Assembly (NCBI GenBank): GCA_028554795.2
Contig: CM068825.1
Span: 92,598,951 to 92,662,950, forward strand
DNA length: 64,000 bases
Reading direction: 5' to 3'
DNA from: Sinohyriopsis cumingii
Taxonomy: Eukaryota > Mollusca > Bivalvia > Unionida > Unionidae
In this document: positions 36,198 through 47,070 of the stretch, one piece after another
Numbering within the stretch: the stretch's first letter is position 1
How the letters are laid out: each line of letters starts with the position of its first letter
The notes under the pieces: generated by a model
The model's input: the letters and a program-made list of their open reading frames with translations, nothing else
Database searches by the model: none
Told to the model about the DNA's origin: nothing
Translations under genes and position numbers: made by a program

Positions 36198-37134
36198 TGT
36201 TACATGTTTAGGCTCGAATAAACAGTAACACAGAAAGAGTGACAACAACAAGCTTTTTAAAATTTAACAAATAATTTATTTTCCTGGAAGATATTCTGTA
36301 AAAATGAAAAAGGAATCAAATACAAATATAATCTGAGAATAATCCACGAATTATTTTGCAAAAGTCCTAGTAACAAATGTTCTGATAATTTCCAGTTCGA
36401 GTCCTGATAGAAACTCCAAGATGATGATGATGATATATGCTGTTGTCAGTACTGTGCTTATTTACAGTTCCTTGTAGAAATACAAATAATGGCACTCAGG
36501 TGTTGGAAATCCAGATTAAATTTGTAAGCAATATCTTTCGAAAATTTCTGTGTGAGCACTCCTCAAAATATTTCCAGAGAATAAAGAGTTAATCCTTTTG
36601 AAATCCAACTAATCAGAAGAAAATTACAGCCCAAGATCTGGCTACAACAAACTGACTTGTCATCAGTGTAAAAAAGCCCCAAACAGAGATCTCTCTCTAA
36701 AACAAAGGTTATACTATATTGTAATATAAGACACAGTTTCGAAATTCGTCCAAGTTGTGAAATCAGAAGGGGGATCACATGATCATGTTTATATCACGTA
36801 CACAGAATATGGTCTTGAATAGACCAATAATTTTCTCTAAAATAAAAAAATTAAAAAAACAGTTGTTAACATATTAAACAATGTAGGCCCATCATAACCT
36901 TGGAAACAACCAATCATTTTAAAATAGAACTTTGTTTACTAATTTTGAATCAAGGTCAGCATCCAGGCCAACACCTGGTGTTTATGAAAAGAATGATTCA
37001 GGTCAACCAATTTTCTGGAAAAATATATCTAGTGAATAAATTTACATTATAATAGCATATAATAGAATAAAAAAATAAAAACTGACAAACAATTAAATTA
37101 AAATAAATTTGAATTAAGTCAGATATACGTAACA
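36198..37134 (-). mobile_element. Solo or isolated LTR, inverse orientation
   Basis: The minus strand reads TGTTACGTATATCTGAC ... GAGCCTAAACATGTAACA, the same LTR family as 29470-30470, with intact TGTTAC/GTAACA ends. No polypurine tract or pol sequence adjoins it, so it looks like a solo LTR. The 5-bp flanks (TATAC and AAACA) do not match, so recombination or decay is also possible. Confidence 0.78.
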
Positions 37135-37830
37135 AAACAGCATGACAAGAATCAGTGTCGCCTACAAGTCATGCTTCCTATCTGAGCGGTCAGTGTCAAT
37201 GTTGTGGGATATTTAACCCGTGTGTAGTCACTGTTTGTCACTTATTGATATTTTTACATAAGTTGACAATTCAGTTCTCACAATACACACACACACACAC
37301 ACACACAAGCATCTTTTTGCATGCAACTTTGACAGGACATTTATATTTTGTTTTGTATCATGTATTGAAGTGCAGGACATATTTTGCTCTACACCAAGTT
37401 ACATACCATTTTGGTTAGCCATTTTGGAAATGTTGAAAATAGGCCTTTTGTTGTATAACTGGCTCATCCAATTTGGAGAAAAAGTAAAGGATTTCCACTT
37501 GATTGTTATGGTTACCATGCTAATGAAACTAATTAGATGCACAATTTTGGTAAAGTATATCTTTATGAATTATTTCTACCTAATATTCGTAAATTTGGCT
37601 CTGCAGTTTTTTTTTTAGAAGTAAAGCATGACATATGGTTGACTGGTGGATGAATGGACACAAGGATGGAGGCAGATTCTATGATCTCGTGTGTTCATGT
37701 ATCAAACAGATTTAGATAAGCAGAATATTCACACAATTTACATACATAAATGGACTATAAATGCCTGATCAATTTTTGTATGCATTTTTTAGGACTAATG
37801 TTTCAAATTCTGAGATATGGCCAGATGTCA
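37135..37830. other. Intron with a short (CA)n run
   Basis: (CA)n at 37286-37307; otherwise nothing recognised. Confidence 0.4.
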
Positions 37831-37834
37831 AAAC

Positions 37835-37951
37835 AACAGAGCAATGTGGCTGGGTGGGATATGATCCTACATGTCTATGGCATGATTCCCCAATGCTAGA
37901 CATAACTATAAGCTGTCACACTGCAGACATAGCAATATGACTAAAATTGTT
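37835..37951 (+). mobile_element. 3' part of a second-family SINE
   Basis: Body sequence only (GGCTGGGTGGGATATGATCC ... CACTGCAGACATAGCAATAT), lacking the head and directly abutting the full copy at 37952 as a head-to-tail pair. Confidence 0.75.
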
Positions 37952-38266
37952 GACTGCACCGGTGGCAGAGTGGTTAGAGCATCCATCTCTGATGCGATAG
38001 GTCGCAGGTTTAAACCCCAGCCGAGTCATACCAAAGACTTATAAAAATGGTACTAACAGCTGCCTCACTAGGCGCTCAGCATTAAGAGGTTAGTTTTAGG
38101 ACTGGTCGACCTGGGGTCAGGATACTGTGACTGGGTGGGACATGTCTGAGGCATGAGGTCCCAGTACTAGACATCACTATAAACTGCCACACTGCAGACA
38201 TCATAGCAATGTATGGCTGAAAAACTGTTAAAGCTACATTAAAAATACAAATCACACACACACACA
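37952..38266 (+). mobile_element. tRNA-derived SINE, second family, full copy
   Basis: Head CCGGTGGCAGAGTGGTTAGA (A-box-like) and GCAGGTTTAAACCCCAGCC (B-box-like), full body, (CA)n tail. A short further tail-like segment (AGCTACATTAAAAATCTAAA) follows to about 38300. Confidence 0.82.
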
Positions 38267-38340
38267 CTAAAATTTTTAAAGCTACATTAAAAATCTAAAT
38301 CAAACATTGCTTAATAAACCATTTAAAGCCTTCTCCTATG

Positions 38341-38342
<2 letters not shown>

Positions 38343-38402
<60 letters not shown>
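38343..38402. repeat. (TA)n microsatellite
   Basis: TA run of about 60 bp, 150 bp left of the region homologous to exon B's upstream intron. Confidence 0.95.
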
Positions 38403-38406
<4 letters not shown>

Positions 38407-38821
38407 CAGGACTTCTTATTTTACACATGGTTACTATAATTAAAAAGACTGTATCCCCATTGGGATATGTCCAAAAAAGACCCGACCTACTTTGGTAACT
38501 TACCCTCCAACTTGAAATCTAATGGAAGGCCTTTACATTCACACACTTCTGGAATAATGTTTCAAATTGTGTTGTGTGATCAGAGCTTGGAAATTGTACT
38601 TATCCTTTTATAATTACTTTTTCATGTCCCTGAATGAGTGGCATTTGAAGCAGATTCAGGATCATGTACAATATAGGACGAGTCAGAATGATGCAGGAAA
38701 AGTAGGCAGCACTATATTTTCAAGCACTGCCTGTCTTCACCCATTAATTACCCAGTTGTTAAAATAAATTACATGTAGCTATATAGTGAATACATCTAAC
38801 TTGTAATGCAATGAATTTCAG

Positions 38822-39052
38822 GACCAGATTGATCAAGCTGTGAAACTTTTATTGCAACTGAAGGCTGAATATAAAGCTGTGACAGGTACAGAGTGGAAGC
38901 CATCATCTCAAACAGGTGCCACTAATAGTCAAGTAACAGCAACACCCTCTAGCAGTATGGCAGATACTACAACAAAAGCAGCAGACTTAAAGTCTAAAGT
39001 TGATATACAGGGTGACAGAGTACGACAGCTCAAAAGTTCAGCAGCATCCAAG
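38822..39052 (+). CDS. EPRS1: EPRS1 WHEP exon B' (duplicate of exon B)
   Basis: This is a 77-codon paralogue of exon B with identical length, phases (0/0) and splice sites (TTTCAG / GTGGGA). It begins with helix 2 (DQIDQAVKLLLQLKAEYKAV) and ends with helix 1 (VDIQGDRVRQLKSSAASK). Here the QGDRVRQLK core has the canonical QG turn that copy B lacks. About 15 of 77 residues differ from B. It joins well to either A-type exon upstream and to exon C downstream. Intron similarity to B extends from about 19231/38549 through about 20000/39300. The intron between A' and B' has grown to 16.7 kb by retroelement and other insertions, against 1.55 kb between A and B. Confidence 0.92.
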
Positions 39053-39309
39053 GTGGGAATTCACTTCTCTGTATATTCTTAGTCTGGGCAAAATTCATTC
39101 AGGAAAATATTTTCTTTCAAGGAAATTCAGGTAGATCCAGGTGATTCCATTTTGTGTTCATAAACACTGGTGAAGAAACATGTGTTTGTGCCGATCTGGC
39201 TACAGATCATGTGTACTTGCCCAGTCTTTTGTGATGAACTCTTGGTATGTTGTCCATTTATCAACACTTGCTGGTTGGCACTTGACATTATTTCTTTACT
39301 TGTGAACAG

Positions 39310-40089
39310 GTTTGGTCTTACTTTGTATTTTGGCTTATATCTACAGTATCTCGTTGAGATAAATCTGATGGGCTAAATTTGATGACAGCAAAACATTTTT
39401 TTACAAAAATCAGGAAACCATTTATTCATATTCTTTCCACATGTCAGTTTTGTTTCTGTTCAATAATGGGGAAACCATTTGAGATAAAGGAACTCAAAAA
39501 AACTATATACCTATATAACAGCAATAGAAGGTTAGCTAAAAGGAGTGTCAAGGTCTAAGATGAACTTGAGAAAATATTAGTTTCTGCTCTCAATGTTTTT
39601 AGAGCTATTTTAGATTGAGGGGTGTAATTGTGTACACTTTTTGTATTGTATCTCACATGGAATCTATATGTGTGTGTGTGAGAGAGAGAGAGCGAAAGAG
39701 ATAGTGAACTAGTCAGGGTTGTAACTTACATAAATGTCATTGTGAACAGTTTTGTTTAGGTTGTGGTTGAGTTTTTTTAATTTACATATATCTCATAATG
39801 AATTAATCGTTAGGGAGGTTGAAACATTATGAGGCTAAGAGAATTCATTCTGTGACACTGACTTGCCCATTTGACCTTGCTGGCAAGGTCATAGTTATAG
39901 AAAATGTATATTATGGTTTTGTTTTAAAATGATAGATTCTGTTCCAATGAAGATTTGTGTTGAGGTTTGTGATTTTTCTATTTATATATCTTTTAACCTT
40001 TCATGAATTCTGTCAGTACATGGAATCTCACATTTTGAAGGTGATTTAAAAGAAAAAAACATGTATTGATGTTTATAGTTTCTGCTTGT
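39310..40089. other. Intron, nothing recognised
   Basis: A short GT/GA simple repeat at 39668-39692; a 'CCTTGCTGGCAAGGTCAT' motif near 39876 is shared with 40503. No exon. Confidence 0.4.
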
Positions 40090-40640
40090 TTTTCATTCCA
40101 CTGGCCACAGACCAGGTGAGCTTATAGGGTGACCTGTTTGTCATTTTTCAGTCTCGTAACAAGTTTGTTATCTGTACTCCTCTTAAGATTACTTGAAGGA
40201 TTGTCATAAAATATGTACATTCTTCCTAAGGTCTAGATGGTACTAAATGAAAATGGTGCTGCTTGGACACCCAGTATAGCTGCCATATGCAAATCTCTTT
40301 GAAACTTCTCAAGGATGGCGATGAAACTTTACACAGACATTCACCTCAAGGTCTAGTTGTTTGCAGATGACAGTGTTGCTAGTTGGGCATCCAATATGGC
40401 TGCCACAGCCACCATTGTTAATGGATTTTCTTCATTCTTGTATTAGATTAATATGAAGCTAAGACAATTCATATTGCAACATTCTTGCCACTTTAACTTT
40501 GGTTGTCAAGGTCATATTTTAAAAAATTTGCATTGAGGTTTTTGTAAGTTTCTTTGTTTACTCTAATGTATTTTTATGTATCTCTTTAAATAACTTATCA
40601 ATGGCTTGCATGTCACTTATATAGATCACTTATAAGTGAT
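40090..40640 (+). repeat. Interspersed repeat family X
   Basis: Two modules in tandem (CACTGGCCACAGACCAGGTG ..., GGTCTAGATGGTACTAAATG and AGGTCTAGTTGTTTGCAGAT), each followed by '..GCTGCCA..'. Non-coding. Confidence 0.55.
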
Positions 40641-41656
40641 AAACAGGTGCATAGATGCTGTGGGATTGCAGGTTTTCACAATAACAATCGCTAGTTACAC
40701 AGCTTCTCAGAACCATTGTGGAAAAAGCCATGCAAATTATTTACAGTACCACCAATTCCTTTTTTTTGTAAACACAAAAATTGCAAATTAAGATCTGTCA
40801 GATTAAGTGTTGGTCATCCATTTTGATCTCAGTGAAGTTATACTTAGGTAGATTTAGTGTTTGAATTCAGTCAACTGTATGATTGAGATCTACTGGGGTT
40901 TTTGCAGAAACTATCCAGGGGGTCCAGTCTGTCATCTCAAGAGGTATAAGAAACTGATCCTACAACAGAAATATCATTGTGACAGCATGATCGATTTGTG
41001 GAAAATTATGTTTGAATATTGTAAAGACCAGTTCCCAAATTTATTTAAATTGGCCAAAATTGCAGTGGTGTGATAAGATGAACAGAAGAACATATACCAG
41101 CTCAGCAAACTAAATTGAAAATGCCCATGCCCAAGATAGGTGCTGGGACCTGCCCCACTTAAGAAAATTCATGGCAGTCTCTCTGCATGTGAGTAATTAG
41201 ATGTTACTTGCAATTTTGGCATTTCACTTATAAATGAAGTATACTTACAAACAGCGATGTGCAAGCAGGATCCTATGTGCAGGGGAACACTGTCCCCCTC
41301 CCCCCCCCATATGGGTGGGTATCAGCAAAATTTGGCAGCAAGCATCCTGGCATCATGGCTTTTACCTTGTTCAGATGATTATGATCCTCCATTAAATATT
41401 GCTACCATTACTTAAATATGGTGCTGGGATAAAAAAAGAAAGTTGACTCGTTATTTTCTCCATTTTAGGTGAACATACTTCTGATTAGGCACACAATATT
41501 TGGTTGGTTATTTCTTGATTCTTTTGAATCCCAGACTTGGCCTCTTACGTGTGTGTGTGTGACCACCAGGTTTTAAAATCACATCTTTAAGTAGAAAAAC
41601 ACTTGAACATCATCTTTAAAGCTTTTCAGAAGTATGCATTGTGTTTGTATTTACAG

Positions 41657-41735
41657 GAAGAAATTGACAAGGCAGTGAAGGAATTGCTGTCACTTAAGGC
41701 TCAATACAAGGACTTGACAGGGGATGATTTAACAG
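41657..41735 (+). CDS. EPRS1: EPRS1 WHEP exon C (terminal second half-WHEP)
   Basis: The exon encodes 26 residues (EEIDKAVKELLSLKAQYKDL, then TGDDLT) plus one base of a split Gly codon. This is WHEP helix 2 and completes the domain begun by B' (or by B if B' is skipped). Acceptor is TTACAG and donor is GTAATG. The phase-1 end fits the acceptor at 44825 (G+GT gives Gly). No exon of this closing type is visible between B and A', which is the main argument that A' does not simply add a third independent A-B-C block. Confidence 0.93.
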
Positions 41736-42456
41736 GTAATGAACTAACCTGATACATGTGACAACACTGAAAAGTCAAACAAGGTTTTCAAATTTTGATG
41801 GGAGTTTTCATTATTTTAGTCATCCTGATTTTCAGCAAGTAAAAGGAACTTTGCATGCTAAGGTTCTTCATTTGTGGCAGAAAGTGGTGCAAAGTTAGGT
41901 GCATTGAATTTTTTTTAAACATTACTCCAGAGCAGCAGTATCTGCTACATGTATTGTAAAAGGTAATGTTGAGTGCAGTCATAAAGAAAATACTGAAATC
42001 TTGACCATAAGGTGTGAAAATCTATGCATATGAGACAAAACTTGTTTTTTATCTTATTTTAGATGAACCTCACATTGTATCAAAAGTGTATTGATTGCTT
42101 ATAATATTGTTTCCTTTGTTAAAAACCAGTGATGAAAGTTGCCATAAGGCAGTCTACTTGAAAGTTGCAAATGCTCTTTCAGATTTTATGTTGCTTAGCT
42201 GTAATAATTTGGTAATCTTAGATGTTAAGAGTACATATCAGTTTAGTTGAATATTAATTGTGTATGATGACAGAAACTGGACTTTAAAAGAGTACTTAAA
42301 AAAAATCATAAGTATATTTTTAGCATTACTGGTCAAAATCCAGAAACCACATCTGTTCATAATTTAGCACATGTTTGTTATTGCTAGTTGTCTTAATCTA
42401 CTTGAATAACTGTCATGAGACTTACCACACACTCATCCCAAGTTTCTCCATATTAA

Positions 42457-42730
42457 AGCATCCGCCTTGGATGTGGGAGGTTGCAGGTTTGAATCCAGGC
42501 TGAGTCATGCCAAAGATTATAAAAATGGTGCTGTCAGCTGCCCCACTTGGCGCTTAGCATTAAGAGATTAGTGTTAAGGCTGGTCAGCCTGGTGTTAAGA
42601 TAATGTGACTGGGTGGGGACATGATGCTACATGCCTGTGGATTGATGCCTCAGTGCTGGACATTACTATAAACTGCCATGCATCATAGTGATGTGACTAA
42701 AATTGTTAAAATTACATTAAAATTTTTAAC
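42457..42730 (+). mobile_element. tRNA-derived SINE, second family, 5'-truncated
   Basis: It starts within the head (AGCATCCGCCTTGGATGTGG); B box GCAGGTTTGAATCC; the full body lacks part of the GCAGACAT region. Confidence 0.78.
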
Positions 42731-42769
42731 AAAGACCATTTTCATGAGTCTGATATACATGACAGATGG

Positions 42770-42975
42770 ACCAAAACAGATGGTATGACACTCCACCTCT
42801 CATTTCAGCAGTATTTAAAAATTAAATGCAGACATGTCAAATAACATACAGACAATTTAAAATTTGGATGTACCTTTTGTTTCTTTTATCATCACAATTT
42901 AGCCCTACAGGATCGTGCTAGAAAACCATATAGCCCTTGCACAAGGGTTACGATAAATCTAATAAATTGTAATCT
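42770..42975 (+). repeat. Repeat shared with 57.13-57.34 kb
   Basis: Shared order of TCATTTCAGC.GTATTT.AAAATTAA, TTTTTGTTTCTTTT, ATTTAGCCCT..GGATC and AAAACCATA.AGCCCT. Probably part of the same hAT family as the adjoining transposase relic. Confidence 0.5.
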
Positions 42976-43172
42976 AAAAACAAAATTAAGAAGTAAAGAT
43001 ATTTATTTGATTTCGCACTAATGGACCCAAATTCCAATAGTGAATTATGGAATAGTAAACCTGGCATAATAGGCCCTAGAGTGCTGAGTCAAGAAATTAA
43101 ACTTGGCAAAGCTTATTTTAGCTAATAAAAATTCATTTTGGAGCAGAATTATCAAAAAGACAACTGTGAACT

Positions 43173-43470
43173 GTGGCAAATTTTACACAACAACATAAAG
43201 AACAGTTTTCAAACTTGTTCCAGCCAGCAAAGCTAGTTATGTATGTACACCTTCAGACAGCAGACTGTGAAAAGTTGTTCTCAGTACAGAACAATATTCA
43301 TACACAGAAAAGGAACAGGCTAAGCTCAGAAACTATCAAACAATTATTGCTTATACAACTGGAGGCATCATCTTTTAAAGATTTCATTACATTCTTGGAT
43401 AAAACATTTTCTGCTGGAAAGTTCGGGTTTTTTAAATTCCCCTGGCCAAATTACTATATCTTTCTAAGAT
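43173..43470 (+). pseudogene. hAT transposase C-terminal dimerization relic
   Basis: The open frame includes PAKLVMYVHLQTADCEKLFS, then VQNNIHTQKRNRLSSETIKQ and LLLIQLE. The pattern 'A-x-C-E-K-x-FS ... K-x-RNRLS' is the conserved C-terminal dimerization region of hAT transposases (ZNF862-like type). Only this end is present; the catalytic core is missing and no TIRs bound it, so it is a dead fragment. Residues after about position 85 run into unrelated intron. Confidence 0.7.
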
Positions 43471-43506
43471 ATTGTTATAGGATTCCTTTCTTACAATATA
43501 TGAATT

Positions 43507-43681
43507 AGGGGTCTCAAACATGCAGCCCACTGGCCGAATGTGGCCTGCCAAGCTGTATCATGTGGCCCACAAAATGATTAGGGTCACAAGGTGTCATGAG
43601 ATCTAACATAGGTGGTACAACCCTTGGGCCATCAAAAATGCCCTCATGTGGCCTGCAGGATAGTTTGAGTTTGAGACCCCT
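43507..43681. mobile_element. hAT-type MITE, 175 bp
   Basis: Terminal inverted repeats AGGGGTCTCAAAC (43507-43519) and GTTTGAGACCCCT (43669-43681), with internal GTGGCC/GGCCAC-type palindromic sequence. Non-coding. No clear 8-bp target duplication. It directly follows the transposase relic. Confidence 0.75.
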
Positions 43682-43689
43682 TCTTATTT

Positions 43690-44820
43690 GGTTATAGTGT
43701 TTGAATTAGTTCGGTTATAATGTTTTATCACCAGATATGCCAAAGCCAGGCAAACAGTGGCATTTGTTTAAACAAGAAAAGTGTAACAAAGGCATGATAC
43801 ATCATTCATAATCGCTAAAAAAACAAAGTTGCAAGAAATGCAGAAAATAATAGAAGCATGATAATCACACGTCATTTATGATCAGTAATTTACAATAATG
43901 GTTTGCTAGTTTAGTACCATTAAAGCATAAAACCATGTACTTTCTTGGCCAAAAATTAAAAATATCCTTTACCTATCATTGTATACCCATATAATGAATG
44001 AAAGGAGTATAGCTTGAAGTGAATCTCTCCCTCTTGTGTTTCAAAGAGTCACCTTGCTTGAAATCAAAGTACTGGCATCCTCTATTCCTAATATAACCTC
44101 ACAAACCTTGACAAAATGAGTAAAATAATTCTATTTTTGTCCAGGTCATTATGATTAATCATGCATGACATGATGATCCCACAGATTCTTTGCAGCTGTT
44201 TTGTCAAGGTTTATTGAGTAAATGGATTTCATAACAAATGATAATGCTAATGATGTACTCATTGCATCTGCATTTTATGTGTTAGACCTATTTGGGTCTT
44301 GATAATGAAGATGTTGATTTCCTCGATTATGTTTATTCCAATCCTGATAGTGTCACATCAGCAATACCATAAATTGAAGATATTGTTTATGAAATTAGTG
44401 ATTGCCAGTAAGAGATTAATTTTCTGCTACTGCAACTATAACAGTGTTGTAACCATAACAATGTTGTGACCATAACGAGCAAGGTTCTGGATAGGTTAGT
44501 ACACATAAGACTGTCAACAAGATTAGTGATACACCTAATATTCTGAATATTTGCATGTATTGGAAGAAAAAGGGTTATTGAAAAACAGATGACTGTTAAC
44601 AATTTCTTCCTTTCTGTTTTGTGTACATGTATGTCTAGTATCATTGACAGGTACAGTAACTTGGATTTGAAAATAAATATTTTGAGAACAATCTTTACTG
44701 TACTTGAGAAACATTTTTTGATTTTGATTGCTGGTTACAGCTAATTTTTGTGCTCAAAGATTTTTTTCTCGGTAACCTTTTGCACATGATCACCTAATCT
44801 GTCATTTGTGTTGATGATAT
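43690..44820. other. Intron, nothing recognised
   Basis: No exon between exon C and the Lys-rich exon was found. One short tandem, AACAGTGTTGTAACCATAAC / AACAATGTTGTGACCATAAC, lies at 44440-44480. Confidence 0.4.
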
Positions 44821-44824
44821 TCAG

Positions 44825-44948
44825 GTGGCGGGAAGAAAGACAAGAAATCTAACAAGGATAAAAAGCCTTCACAACCAGACAAGAAAGAAGAAAAGGAGGA
44901 AGTAAAGGACAGTGATACATCTGGTAGGGAAATAAAGAAAATCACAAG
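44825..44948 (+). CDS. EPRS1: EPRS1 exon: Lys/Glu-rich linker before ProRS
   Basis: The exon encodes about 41 residues of very low complexity (GGKKDKKSNKDKKP... ...KKEEKEEVKDSDTS) and ends REIKKIT plus two bases of an Arg codon. A charged, disordered linker of this kind separates the last WHEP from the ProRS domain in animal EPRS. Acceptor is TTCAG and donor is GTAAGA. The split AG+G codon gives Arg, then LGLES, reproducing the family's TRLGLE junction. Its sequence is poorly conserved, so it is placed by splice sites, phase and composition. Confidence 0.88.
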
Positions 44949-45449
44949 GTAAGAAAAGAAGAAAAAAAACGACATGTTTATTCAATTTGAATCAGTCTTC
45001 AAGATTTTAGTGGTCACATTACCCTGCATGAATTTTATGAATAAAATGAGCTCGTCCAAGCAGGATCTCACTCAATTATTATCGGTTGTTGCAAAATACT
45101 AATGTTTTTGAAAGAATTAATTTGTGGTGTAAATAGTGCCACAAATATCATTTGTATTTTAGTAACTGTAAGGTGACTTGTAAACTTTATTTCATCAAGC
45201 CCTAATAGTTTGGTCAGCATAGAAATTTAGAACAATGAGTGGAGAATTATTTTGCTTCAACCTTAGGGAAACCAATGAAATAACTTGATGGGGTTTTCTA
45301 AACCATAAAACATATCACCTGGCCTTGGCTTCTCTGATAAGATGCCTTAGCATTCATTTCTTCTGATGATAATTTATATTCATAAAGCCTTAGCCATATC
45401 AGCATTTAGCTAAATTACTGGCAAGTGTAATTTATTTTTCTTCTCACAT

Positions 45450-45720
45450 GGCCATGAGACTCTTTGAGATTAATGAAATGGACTCATACTTGTCATTCAT
45501 TGTGTGTCCTGCGTTGTCCATCCATCAACAGTGTCAGGTTACCACTCTGGGACCATATTTCTGAACCAGTTTTGATCAAAATTGGGCTTATTTCATCAAA
45601 AACTAAGTTGAGATTGATGATGGGTTTGGTCCATGTATGCAAAAGAAGTGATATTGCAGCTGATTGGCATAGCTCGTTTCCACACCACGGGCTGAATTTC
45701 TGATGAAGCGTTGGTCAGTT
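45450..45720 (+). repeat. Interspersed repeat family Z
   Basis: Module with 'GGTTACCACTCTGGGACCATAT', 'TTCTGAACCAGTTTTGATCAAA' and 'GGGCTTATTTCATC'. Further modules are at 47.05-47.77, 50.13-50.36 and 52.76-53.06 kb. No coding potential. Confidence 0.5.
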
Positions 45721-45904
45721 TGGTAAATAAACTTATATTAAGATCTCGGATTAATGTGATAATGAATGAAATTCATGCATAATAATCAACAGATTTTTCT
45801 CCATTTTAAAGCAGAATTCCGCTTTTCTCCTAACTTGAATCAGATTTTTCTTGATATAGTACATTTTTATATCATCTCAGATCCGGGTTTTTTAAAACAG
45901 TCTT

Positions 45905-47070
45905 GTCCAATTCCGCAACAACCCTTGTAAATTATTGTCAAATATTAGTTGGCACATGACTCTTGTAAAGAAGAGTATTCTGATTGGTCAAAGGTTTAAA
46001 TTCATCCAATGAATCTTCATGTAATGGAAACTGATGGCAATGAAAAGAAGAAGCATGCTTGTAAAACATGGCGTCCCTAGTTGTCGTGAGAGAGAGCATA
46101 ACACAAAACATTTAGATAAAGGTTTAAAAAGCATATGGAAATGGGAATGGCTGGAGCGAAATGTTGACGGAAATTTAGTTGGTCAGTTTATGAGAAAACT
46201 GAACGCTAGAAGACTGGCATTTTGTTACCTCTGCAAGAAAGATCTGAATTTTGGTAATTGTTGTTGGAGGTGTTTGGAACAGCACCTACAAAAGAAGCTG
46301 CATACGAAAAATCAAAGCTCAGAAGGCATCTGGAAAAAGTGCAGCTAATTACTATAAGCAGAAAGATTTCTTGTGTGAGAGAACAGATGTAGCCCTCTGT
46401 CAGTATATGTGCACTGTGTGTCGCCAATACAAGCATTAGCTTGAAACAAAAAAGGCTCTTATTGAGAAGGAAAAGAAATGATTGCACATTGAGCAAAAAA
46501 AGTCGATGGTGACAAAAAGGAAGGCTAAAGACAATTTTGCCAAAGCTGCAGAGCTCAACTGGCATATCAACAGGTTGTGTCCATTGGAGAAAAAGACAAG
46601 CGAATGTATGGGATTATTTGTATATAGTTGATATACTTGGGTGTTTATTTTACAGATTTGTTATGATAAGATTAAAGTATAATATATTTGCTGCAAAAAT
46701 TGAGAAATTATTGTGACTTAATTACGATGTGAACACTGACATGCACATGAAATAACTTAAGCATCAATAGTATTGGAGAAAAAAATTCATGTGACTATAA
46801 ATATTGTGAAATTATTGAACTCAAGTTGAACATTTTTGGTAAGTTTATTAGTTTTTCAGATGATTATTTTGGTTTATTTAATGATCATAAGTTGCACCAG
46901 GAGCAGTTTTTTTATGAGCAAAGGCCATTTTTGGCTTCAGCTTCCCCTTCCCCTCCCCCCCAAAACCCCAGATGAGGGGCGCTGTTCCTCAAGACCCCAT
47001 TGGGGGAGGACGCCCGAACACCCTCTTATAATTTTTTTCTTCTCTTTTTTATGGAAGACCAAAATCATCT
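45905..47070 (+). repeat. Zinc-finger-bearing repeat, copy 1
   Basis: About 1.15 kb shared with 54050-55260, from TTCCGCAACAACCCTTGTAA to the G/C-rich end (GACCCCATTGGGGGAGGACG). The main open frame (46034-46348) carries WKWEWLERNVDGNLVGQFMR followed by a C2H2-type finger (FCYLC ... EQHLQKKLH). A charged coil follows in other frames (KKALIEKEKK, LCPLEKKTSECMGLFVYS). Frames are broken by shifts and stops. The finger plus W-K-W preface resembles DNA-binding N-termini of hAT-related transposons, but no catalytic domain is present. It could also be a dispersed processed copy of a host gene. Confidence 0.6.

Noticed and set aside
38307-38498. Frame with a long Tyr-Ile repeat
   Set aside because: It is the TA microsatellite in translation.
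17285-39300. Exon duplication as two haplotypes wrongly joined
   Set aside because: The copies differ more than alleles should, and B and B' sit in different sequence on both sides. Kept only as a residual risk for long reads to settle.
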